Shown here: positions 1 to 5,669 of the stretch, one piece after another
Position numbering within the stretch: the first letter of the stretch is position 1
Layout: each line of letters opens with the position of its first letter
Translations under genes and position numbers: made by a program
Notes under the pieces: generated by a model
The model's database searches: none
Seen by the model: the letters and a program-made list of their open reading frames with translations, nothing else
What the model was told of the DNA's origin: nothing
Source: Deltaproteobacteria bacterium
Lineage (GTDB): Bacteria; Desulfobacterota; Desulfarculia; Desulfarculales; Desulfarculaceae
Direction: 5' to 3'
NCBI GenBank assembly: GCA_021815655.1
Contig: JAKAGJ010000120.1
Coordinates: 1-6,557 of the forward strand
DNA: 6,557 nt

Positions 1-69
1 GGCCAGGGCCTCGGCCATCTTGCGGGTGTTGCCTCCGTGGCTGAAATAGGTAATCAGGACCTTGGGCAT
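1..69 (-). CDS. Flavodoxin-fold protein, N-terminal fragment
   Basis: Only the first 23 codons are inside the window; the gene continues past the left edge. The visible peptide starts MPKVLITYFSHGGNTRKMAE. A hydrophobic first beta strand (VLITYFS) is followed by the loop S-H-G-G-N-T and then a helix. That is the typical phosphate-binding loop for FMN in flavodoxins and WrbA-like NAD(P)H:quinone oxidoreductases. The ATG at 69-67 is preceded by a perfect AGGAGG (78-83) with an 8-nt spacer, so the start is secure. It lies downstream of the cell-shape operon on the same strand, but 195 bp away with its own candidate promoter, so it is probably a separate transcription unit. The exact subfamily (flavodoxin, WrbA or other flavin reductase) cannot be decided from 23 residues. 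Confidence 0.75.
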   Translation of the reverse strand, partial: MPKVLITYFSHGGNTRKMAEALA

Positions 70-77
70 GGCTTGAG

Positions 78-83
78 CCTCCT
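78..83 (-). promoter_or_regulatory. Ribosome binding site AGGAGG of the flavodoxin-fold gene
   Basis: The minus strand reads AGGAGG followed by eight bases and the ATG at 69-67. It fixes the start of the truncated flavodoxin-fold gene. Confidence 0.8.
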
Positions 84-107
84 ATGGCGTCGAGTGATCT
101 TGTAGCT

Positions 108-137
108 ATTCTATAGGAACCCCCACCCCCACGGGAA
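108..137 (-). promoter_or_regulatory. Candidate sigma-70 promoter for the flavodoxin-fold gene
   Basis: On the minus strand TAGAAT (113-108) matches the -10 consensus at five of six positions. A weak -35-like TTCCCG (137-132) lies 18 bp upstream. Transcription would start near 101, giving a leader of about 32 nt. The -35 half overlaps the palindrome at 134-145. This is a motif-only call, and the -35 is poor. Confidence 0.35.
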
Positions 138-145
138 GCGCTTCC
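134..145. promoter_or_regulatory. Perfect 12-bp palindrome GGAAGCGCTTCC, possible operator
   Basis: GGAAGC is followed directly by its reverse complement GCTTCC. It sits about 65 bp upstream of the flavodoxin-fold start and overlaps the candidate -35 box. A dimeric regulator bound here could block the promoter. No family assignment is possible, and a chance palindrome in GC-rich DNA is not excluded. Confidence 0.3.
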
Positions 146-160
146 TGGGCTTGGCGCCAC

Positions 161-177
161 AAAGCCCCGGTCGGGGC
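161..177 (-). terminator. Possible intrinsic terminator after the five-gene operon
   Basis: The minus strand has a GC-only stem GCCCC-GACC-GGGGC (177-164) followed by TTTGT. It lies about 90 nt after the last stop codon of the operon and before the flavodoxin-fold promoter. The stem is strong but the T tract is short. A second weak candidate lies nearer the stop: an imperfect stem at 262-248, followed on the minus strand by GCA and TTTT (244-241). Either or both could end the operon transcript. Confidence 0.35.
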
Positions 178-264
178 GCAAGCGGCCAGGCCCGGGCGGG
201 AGCCTAGGATATGGAGATATTATTTCAAGGCGGTTAGGCTAAAATGCGCAACCCTGGTTTGCAA

Positions 265-801
265 CTATCTCGACCGGGGGGTCAGGGTCAGCTTGCCTTG
301 GTCCAAGCCCAGGGCGTAGCCCTTGGCCAGCAGGCGCGATAGTTCGGTATCCTTGAGGCGCATACCGGAGGCCTGCCCCTGGGCGGCTTGGCGCCCGAGA
401 CGGCGCACGAAGACCACCACGACCCCCAGGATCACGGCGATAGTGCCCATGAAGGCGTGCATGGAGGCCTTGTCGGCAAAGAGGGAGTCTCCGCCCGCGG
501 CCTCGGAGGTGCTGGAGGGCAAAAGCAACTGCTTGGCCTGCTCCAGGTATCCGCCGGCATGGGCCAGGACCAAAAGCAGCACCGCCAGGCCGGCATAGAC
601 CAGCAGGCGGTACTTGCGCCACGGGCTGCTGTCCTGGCGCCACTTGTCATGGATGGCGATTATCAGCTGCTTGTCCACCTCGGAGCAGCCCTGGAAACAA
701 ATCTCCACCCGCTGGCGCTCGCGTATGCCGGCCAGCAGCTTGGCGGCCTCCAGGCCGTGGTGATACTCGTCGCCGATCTTGATGTAGCAATCCTGGTCCA
801 A
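265..801 (-). CDS. Two-pass membrane protein of unknown family, last gene of the cell-shape operon
   Basis: This is a 178-residue protein that I do not recognise. It has a soluble N-terminal part of about 60 residues with several charged residues and Cys5, Cys35 and Cys39. A first membrane segment lies near residues 64-82, preceded by W-R-K-Y-R. A hydrophilic loop of about 30 residues follows, then a second membrane segment near 115-133 followed by R-R-L-G-R, and a short C-terminal tail. The positive-inside rule puts both ends in the cytoplasm. The start is TTG at 801-799, preceded by GGGAG/GAGAGG 5 nt or less away. No ATG or GTG lies in frame between the upstream in-frame TAG (the bactofilin stop) and this codon. 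The gene follows the bactofilin by 39 nt, so it could be a membrane partner for it; that role is inferred from position only. A hypothetical cytoplasmic docking domain on the N-terminal side would fit. Confidence 0.75.
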   Translation of the reverse strand: MDQDCYIKIGDEYHHGLEAAKLLAGIRERQRVEICFQGCSEVDKQLIIAIHDKWRQDSSPWRKYRLLVYAGLAVLLLVLAHAGGYLEQAKQLLLPSSTSEAAGGDSLFADKASMHAFMGTIAVILGVVVVFVRRLGRQAAQGQASGMRLKDTELSRLLAKGYALGLDQGKLTLTPRSR

Positions 802-840
802 GGCCTCTCCCTCTCTGCTGTGCCCGGCGGTGCCCAGGCC

Positions 841-1176
841 CTAGGCGCTGGGCGCCTCATCCTCGCTGACGGTGCCAGCCACCTCGATCAGGGACGGGGC
901 CTCCTGTCCCACCAGAAGCTCCTGTTCCACCATGGCCGGCGAGGGCAGGCTGGAGCTGTCGGAAACCTTGATGGCACCGTCCACCACCCCACCGGGCTCG
1001 ATGGACAGCGAGCGGCAGGTGAGATCGCCGTGCACCCAGCCCTGGGGCTTGACGATGACCCGGTTGCCCACGATGTTGCCCTCGATGCCGCCCTCGATGA
1101 CCAGTACGTCCTGGCTGTAAACGTCCCCGCGCACGAAGGTGCCGCCGGAGAGGACGGTCAGGCTGTTTCCCGACAC
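841..1176 (-). CDS. Short bactofilin (polymer-forming cytoskeletal protein, CcmA-like)
   Basis: Bactofilins form nucleotide-independent beta-helical filaments at the inner membrane and act as scaffolds for peptidoglycan enzymes; CcmA of Helicobacter pylori is needed for helical shape. This 111-residue protein has the bactofilin pattern of alternating hydrophobic residues and glycine turns: V-R-G-D-V, V-I-E-G-G-I-E-G-N-I, V-K-P-Q-G-W-V-H-G-D-L and S-I-E-P-G-G-V-V-D-G-A-I. These make about four rungs of 16-17 residues between residues 7 and 72. An acidic, probably disordered tail of about 40 residues follows. Characterised bactofilins have about six windings, so this core is short. The start is GTG at 1176-1174, directly abutting the TAG stop of the carboxypeptidase gene. 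A perfect GGAGG lies 7 nt upstream, inside that gene. Zero spacing indicates translational coupling. Family assignment is confident; the shape role comes from the neighbours. Confidence 0.88.
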   Translation of the reverse strand: MSGNSLTVLSGGTFVRGDVYSQDVLVIEGGIEGNIVGNRVIVKPQGWVHGDLTCRSLSIEPGGVVDGAIKVSDSSSLPSPAMVEQELLVGQEAPSLIEVAGTVSEDEAPSA

Positions 1177-2976
1177 CTACTTGCCTCCAATCTGCAACTG
1201 CACGTGGCCCATGGCCTGGCCGGCCCGCAGCACCACCAGGCTCACTCCCTCGGGCCGGCCCTTGGCCAAGCCCTGAAACGGCTCGGCGGCCACGTCGATC
1301 AAGCTGCCCTCCAGGGGCACCCGCCGGCCCTTGCCATCCAGCACAAAAGCCAGGCCAGCCTCGGGGGCGGTGACGTTGCTCTTGACGTCCATCACCTCCA
1401 GGCGCTCGTCCGGCGAGGCCAGCACCGTCTCGCCGTTGTGATACACCAGCTTGTGCCCCGAGCGGCGCAGCACCAGGTAGTCCAACTGGGCCGGCACCAC
1501 CTCCACCTGCATCAGCCCCAGGCGCCGGCCCATCTGGGTGGCCATAACCTGGTAGCATTCCCGGGTTTCCTGGCCCTGGCACAGAGAAAACTGCCGCTGT
1601 AGATCCCGGCCGGTGTCGATGACATGGCCGCGGTCCTCGCCCAGGTTGGGTTGCCCGGGCGGCTGGTAGCCCTTGAAATCAACCTTGATGTGGGACTGGT
1701 CGCGCAGGTTGCTCAGGACCTCGCGCAGGACCACACGGTCGCCCTTGACCACCCGCAAGAACTCGCCGTCGGCCACCATCTGGCGGCGACCCGCCACGTC
1801 CACCACGAAATAGAACATGGTGGAGCGCACCATGGTGGTGGGATGGCGGTGACTGGGATCCACCTTGATCTCCACCCGGCCGATGTCCTGATTGTCCTTG
1901 CGCACCAGGATGCCGGTGGGCTGGTTGACGGTCAGGGTCTGCCCCAGGTCGTTGACCGAGCCCAGGCCCTCGATGTCGCAGGACAGCCCGCGCTCGTAGT
2001 TGGCCTGGATGTGCTGCACGGTGACGCGGTCACCGGGGGACACGGTCAGTGAGGAGCCCTTGGCCACGGCCACGGGCTGGAAGTCGTTGACCTTGACCAC
2101 CAGGAACTTGAATTCCGGGGCCGGCAGGTTGGAGGGCGGGGTCTCGGGCACGATGTTCAAAAGTTCCATGAAGGCGTTTATCACCAGGTTGTGGTGGCGA
2201 ATCTTCATGGCCACGTTGGGCAGGCTCTTGCTGGACTCCACGCCGAAGGCCGGAATTTGACAGCGGGTCAGGGCGTAGAAGGAGGCGCTCAGGCGCTGCT
2301 CCTTGTGCTTGGAATTGGCCTCGGCGGTGTGGTGGTTGTTGAAGTGCAGGTGATACTTGGGGTCCTCGATCTGGGCGTTGACCTTGGGCAGAATCTTTTC
2401 GGCCATGCCCTTGAGGTCCAGGGTGCGGCCGTCGGGGGCCTGATAGTGGTCGGCATCGGCGATGAGCGACTGGCCGTAGCGCATGGGGTTGGCCAGGGGG
2501 CCCTCCCACCGGGAGCGGAAGTAGCCGCTGCCGTCGTGCAGGTTCAGGAGCAGGTCGCTCTCGGCCATCAAGGACTTGAGCACCTCCACGATCTGCTTGT
2601 GCCGGCGGGCGGTGACCGGGTCGCCGAACTGGCGGTTCATGTCGCCATCGGGGCCGCGGTTGTTCTGCATGATGGACAGGAAGTTGGCCCTGGGCACCAC
2701 GATGAGGTTGCCTTGGGCCAGGGAGATGTCGGCGTATAGGTCGGCGGAGAGGAATCCCCCGGGCTCGTCGCCCTGGATGCCGCCGATGAGCATCAGGGTC
2801 TTGCCGCCGCGGGCGCCGTAAACCCGGTAGACGTTGAGCTCGTTGGAGGTGCCGGCGAAATAGACCTGGTGCTGGCGGCCGGGGCGTGGCGGCTCCGCCG
2901 CCGGGGACGGTAGGGCTGCAAACGTAAGCCCCAGGACCGCCAGCCAACCCAGCAGCCTTGGCAATAGCTTATTCAC
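1177..2976 (-). CDS. Secreted M14/M99 zinc carboxypeptidase, Csd4/Pgp1-like peptidoglycan tripeptide-trimming enzyme
   Basis: The 599-residue product starts at GTG 2976 with AGGGGAAG upstream. It has a signal peptide (residues 1 to about 27), so it acts in the periplasm. The catalytic domain spans about 35-275. It shows G-G-I-Q-G-D-E-P-G-G with Gln68 and Glu71, N-L-H-D-G with His147, and G-V-E-S-S-K with Glu247. Ordinary M14 enzymes have His at the Gln68 position. Csd4 of H. pylori uses Gln46, Glu49, His128 and catalytic Glu222, a set that matches here in order and nearly in spacing. Csd4 and Pgp1 remove the terminal diaminopimelate from peptidoglycan tripeptides, leaving dipeptides and promoting helical shape. 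Residues 290-597 hold three related beta-rich modules (about 290-372, 387-494, 499-597). The gene lies 20 nt after gene 2 and touches the bactofilin. Assignment to the Csd4-like group is strong; substrate specificity is inferred. Confidence 0.88.
   Translation of the reverse strand: MNKLLPRLLGWLAVLGLTFAALPSPAAEPPRPGRQHQVYFAGTSNELNVYRVYGARGGKTLMLIGGIQGDEPGGFLSADLYADISLAQGNLIVVPRANFLSIMQNNRGPDGDMNRQFGDPVTARRHKQIVEVLKSLMAESDLLLNLHDGSGYFRSRWEGPLANPMRYGQSLIADADHYQAPDGRTLDLKGMAEKILPKVNAQIEDPKYHLHFNNHHTAEANSKHKEQRLSASFYALTRCQIPAFGVESSKSLPNVAMKIRHHNLVINAFMELLNIVPETPPSNLPAPEFKFLVVKVNDFQPVAVAKGSSLTVSPGDRVTVQHIQANYERGLSCDIEGLGSVNDLGQTLTVNQPTGILVRKDNQDIGRVEIKVDPSHRHPTTMVRSTMFYFVVDVAGRRQMVADGEFLRVVKGDRVVLREVLSNLRDQSHIKVDFKGYQPPGQPNLGEDRGHVIDTGRDLQRQFSLCQGQETRECYQVMATQMGRRLGLMQVEVVPAQLDYLVLRRSGHKLVYHNGETVLASPDERLEVMDVKSNVTAPEAGLAFVLDGKGRRVPLEGSLIDVAAEPFQGLAKGRPEGVSLVVLRAGQAMGHVQLQIGGK
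1184..1188 (-). promoter_or_regulatory. Ribosome binding site GGAGG for the bactofilin, inside the carboxypeptidase gene
   Basis: The final carboxypeptidase codons (Ile-Gly-Gly-Lys-stop) contain GGAGG, 7 nt before the bactofilin GTG at 1176. It supports the GTG as a true start immediately after the TAG, and implies termination-reinitiation coupling between enzyme and scaffold. Confidence 0.8.
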
Positions 2977-2996
2977 CCCATTCTTCCCCTGGCGCC

Positions 2997-3767
2997 TTAT
3001 TGGGAGCGGGCAGCGCCTTTGGACGGGTTCACGGGCAGGGCCTTGACCATGACCAGATTCCCTTGCCGGGAATAGATCACGAACTCCAGGCTCTCGAACT
3101 TTTTGTCATCCAGGGAGGCCACCCTGGCCAGCACCCGGCGGTAGCGTTGCACTGAGAAAGGGGTGCCCCGGTGGTAGTTCTGGGGACGTCCCGCGGCGGT
3201 CAAGCGCATGGGCGGCCAGGCCTCGAACCAGGCCCTGCCCTGGCGCTGTCCCCGCACCACCAGGGCCATGTAGCCCATGGCCGGGTTGCGGGGCTCGCGC
3301 TCATTGACCAGATCGAAGGAAACCACCAGTTCCCCGCCCTCCAGGCGCTGGTCAATGTTTTTGATGGACAGGCGGTCCGAGGAATGGGGCTCGTCGGCGG
3401 GGGCGACCTGACCGGCGGGCTCGTCGGCGTCTTCCTGGTTGGACGGAGCCACCGCCTTGCCCTTGCCCTTGGGTGCCGGGGGGGCGGCGCGGTCATCGCT
3501 GGCCTGCTGGCTTAAGATGTCGCGGGTCTCCTGCTCCTGCACCAGGGACTCCAGGCGCTCGGCCCGCAGCATCAAGAGGCGGGTGTCGTCGGATATCTCG
3601 GCCAGTTGCACCTGCTGGCGGTACACCATGTAGGAGTTGCCCCCCAGCCCTCCCACCATGACCAGGAGCACCACCACCAAGAGGTAGAGCCAGCCGCTGC
3701 TCATGCTCAAGGAGCGTACCGGGCCGGATTTGCGCACCAACAGGACATCGAAGCCGCGTTTGCTCAC
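2997..3767 (-). CDS. Single-pass membrane protein with coiled coil, unknown function, in cell-shape operon
   Basis: This 256-residue protein is not one I can name. The N-terminus is basic and cytoplasmic (about 1-24). One membrane segment lies near 25-47. A helical, heptad-like stretch at about 50-90 (Q-L-A-E-I, L-L-M-L-R-A-E-R-L-E-S-L-V) looks like a short coiled coil. A Pro/Ala/Lys-rich acidic linker spans about 92-130. A beta-rich periplasmic domain at about 131-246 contains L-V-V-S-F-D-L-V-N, Y-M-A-L-V-V-R-G and F-V-I-Y-S-R-Q-G. The N-terminal layout (basic segment, K-S-G-P-V-R-S-L, membrane helix, coiled coil) recalls the anchor region of membrane M23 endopeptidases, but no M23 catalytic motif is visible. 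The start is GTG 3767 with GAGG 6 nt upstream. It lies between two peptidoglycan-trimming enzymes (15 and 20 nt gaps), suggesting a scaffold or regulator for them, by analogy with the non-enzymatic Csd proteins. That role is inference. Confidence 0.8.
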   Translation of the reverse strand: MSKRGFDVLLVRKSGPVRSLSMSSGWLYLLVVVLLVMVGGLGGNSYMVYRQQVQLAEISDDTRLLMLRAERLESLVQEQETRDILSQQASDDRAAPPAPKGKGKAVAPSNQEDADEPAGQVAPADEPHSSDRLSIKNIDQRLEGGELVVSFDLVNEREPRNPAMGYMALVVRGQRQGRAWFEAWPPMRLTAAGRPQNYHRGTPFSVQRYRRVLARVASLDDKKFESLEFVIYSRQGNLVMVKALPVNPSKGAARSQ

Positions 3768-3782
3768 GCTTTACCTCGTCCC

Positions 3783-5540
3783 TTAGGACCGCGCGCCACG
3801 GCCGGCCACCGAGGCCCGCCCGGGCATGGGCTCCCAGCGCTCGGACATTATCTTCCAGTGTCCGCCCTTGAGCAACAAATCCATATGCTTGCGCCCCACG
3901 TCCCGGTGCCAGTCGGAACGGTAATGCTGTACAAAGACCACCTTGGCCTTGGAGCCCAGCACGGTTACGCGCACATCGCGGGCCTCCACGCCGATGACCT
4001 TGTAGACCCGGCTGAGATAGGCCTTGTGCTTTTGCCAGGCGTTGCGGTTCATGCCGTCGCTGGAGAATTCCGGCGCGTAGAAGCTAATGTATTCGCTAAG
4101 ATTCTTGCCCTGCCAAGCCCTGATCCAGGCCGCCAGCATGCTGCGTATCTGCTCCTCGGGGGTGGCTGGGGCCTTGGCTGCCGGGGCCTTGACCGCCGGG
4201 GGCGCATGACGGCGCTCGGGCTCGGGCGTAGGCGGACTGGTCTTGACCACGGGCGCCGGCTCGGGCCGGGCCGGCGGGGCCTCGCTCTTGGCCGGCGGTG
4301 CCGGCTCGGGGTGGGCCGCGGCCACCACCACTGGTACCGGCTTGGGCGGAGGCGCCCAGGAGGCCAGCAGGCGGGCCTGGCCAGGGTCCTCCACCACCCA
4401 GTGGGAAGATAGCAGCCGGGCATGCAGGGGATCAGGCCCCCGCAGGTAGAAGCGCCGGGTGACCTGCACCTCGGCCCGGTTGGGGCCGCTGATGCGCTGA
4501 TCGGCTACCACCACCCACTGCTCCCCCAGGCCGAAGAGGGCCAGGCCTTGGGTCTGCACGCGCACCTGGCGATTGCCGGCGGCCAAGCCGGCCAGGCGCC
4601 TGGCCAACTCGTCCAGTTCCTTCATCTGGGAGGTCTTGGTGGGAGTAGAGGCCTTGGTGTCCAGGCTGTAGCCCTCGGCGGCCTCGGCCTCTTCCAAGGC
4701 CGGCAAGGAAAGCTGCTCCAAATATTGGCAAGCCTTGACCCGGTCGGCCACGGGAGGCAGCCGCAGGTGGTCCACCACCACCACCGGCGTGTGATGCTCT
4801 TTGATGGTGGAGGCCACCACGGCCAGTTCGTCGTTGCGCAGCACCACGCAACCGTTGCTGGCGCGTGGCTTTAGGGTTTTGTCGGTGCCGTGAATGAAGA
4901 TGCCGTTGCCGTCGCGTTTTTCGAACTGGTCGAAGGGGTTGGGGTAGTTAAGATGGATGGCCCGATCGCCGAAGACCGTGATCTTGTTGTCCTCGTAGCG
5001 GTGAGTGGTGAAGTAGATGCCCTCGGGCGTGCGCTCATCGCCTTCGCTCTGTTTTAAGCCCGGCTGCATGCCCGTGGAACAGGTGTATTCATAATCAATG
5101 GACATCTCGCCCAGATAACGCAGCACCATCAGCCGCTGCCGGGCCTTGTCCACCACCAGCACCCGGTTCTCCGGCACCTTGCCCTGATAGCAGAACAACA
5201 GCTCGGTGCCAGGGGTGGAGCCCTGGGCCGGCGGCGCCGCGGCTGGGGCCGGGGCCGGCGACGGAAGCTTGCCTTCGATGTTCTTGAGTGGCGGGGGCTC
5301 GGACGAGGGTTTGAGGCTGGCCAGGGGGGAGGGAGTTTCGGCAGCCGCCGCCGGGGCTGGTTTTTCCGCGCGGGAACCGCTCTTGGCCACGTGGACCATC
5401 CAGGCCGCGCCCAGTCCGCCGGCTAGGACCAAAACCCCCAACCCCACTAGCAAAAAACGCCGCCATCCGCTGGAGCCGAAGCTCCGGCGCGGCCGGAAAA
5501 GAGAACGCCCGCTTTTGATCGGTGCGTAATCAGCGCCCAT
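3783..5540 (-). CDS. Membrane-anchored YkuD L,D-transpeptidase/L,D-carboxypeptidase with NTF2-like domain (Csd6/Pgp2/Bd1075-like)
   Basis: This 585-residue first gene of the operon starts at ATG 5540, with GGAG 6 nt upstream. An in-frame GTG at 5570 adds ten residues but lacks a good binding site. The order is: basic cytoplasmic tail; membrane anchor (about 28-50); Pro/Ala-rich linker (58-110); YkuD domain (about 125-258); an unassigned region (300-395); a second Pro/Ala-rich linker (396-461); and an NTF2/SnoaL-like domain (about 461-570, starting T-P-E-E-Q-I and ending H-W-K-I-M-S-E-R-W). The YkuD signature is I-H-G-T-D with His217 and S-N-G-C-V-V-L with nucleophile Cys231. The usual Arg two residues after Cys is Val233. 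Csd6 and Pgp2 share the YkuD-NTF2 layout and cut the terminal D-Ala from tetrapeptides; Bd1075 does the same in curved Bdellovibrio. L,D-carboxypeptidase activity is therefore likelier than crosslinking, but this is inferred. Confidence 0.87.
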   Translation of the reverse strand: MGADYAPIKSGRSLFRPRRSFGSSGWRRFLLVGLGVLVLAGGLGAAWMVHVAKSGSRAEKPAPAAAAETPSPLASLKPSSEPPPLKNIEGKLPSPAPAPAAAPPAQGSTPGTELLFCYQGKVPENRVLVVDKARQRLMVLRYLGEMSIDYEYTCSTGMQPGLKQSEGDERTPEGIYFTTHRYEDNKITVFGDRAIHLNYPNPFDQFEKRDGNGIFIHGTDKTLKPRASNGCVVLRNDELAVVASTIKEHHTPVVVVDHLRLPPVADRVKACQYLEQLSLPALEEAEAAEGYSLDTKASTPTKTSQMKELDELARRLAGLAAGNRQVRVQTQGLALFGLGEQWVVVADQRISGPNRAEVQVTRRFYLRGPDPLHARLLSSHWVVEDPGQARLLASWAPPPKPVPVVVAAAHPEPAPPAKSEAPPARPEPAPVVKTSPPTPEPERRHAPPAVKAPAAKAPATPEEQIRSMLAAWIRAWQGKNLSEYISFYAPEFSSDGMNRNAWQKHKAYLSRVYKVIGVEARDVRVTVLGSKAKVVFVQHYRSDWHRDVGRKHMDLLLKGGHWKIMSERWEPMPGRASVAGRGARS

Positions 5541-5669
5541 GCAAGGCTCCACGACTGAGGTCCAAAGCACGCAGGCGGCATAACTAGAAGATATTTATGC
5601 CAGAGGCCCTTAAAGCCCCCCTGTGGCCCGCATGCCAGCGCACCGCCGCGCCCACGACGGTCACGGCTC

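Noticed and set aside
388..1602. Open frame of 404 codons on the plus strand, antisense to three operon genes
   Set aside because: It mirrors the GC-rich codon pattern of the opposite strand, is rich in His, Gln, Ala, Gly and Leu with no domain pattern, and lies opposite well-supported bactofilin and carboxypeptidase genes.
2030..2947. Open frame of 305 codons on the minus strand, overlapping the carboxypeptidase in another frame
   Set aside because: It is a shifted-frame shadow rich in Pro, Arg and Gly. The carboxypeptidase frame carries the signal peptide and all catalytic residues.
3606..4412. Open frame of 268 codons on the plus strand, antisense to the YkuD protein and gene 2
   Set aside because: Its Gly/Arg-rich repeats are the antisense reading of the Pro/Ala-rich linker of the YkuD protein, and it has no ribosome binding site of note.
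5470..5540. Twin-arginine signal in the YkuD protein (R-R-S-F-G and W-R-R-F-L-L)
   Set aside because: Neither pair fits S/T-R-R-x-F-L-K with a following moderate hydrophobic stretch and cleavage site. A single-pass N-in membrane anchor explains the segment better.
5541..5570. GTG at 5570 as start of the YkuD protein, ten residues upstream
   Set aside because: There is no Shine-Dalgarno-like sequence before the GTG, while the ATG at 5540 has GGAG at 6 nt and leaves a normal basic tail before the membrane anchor.
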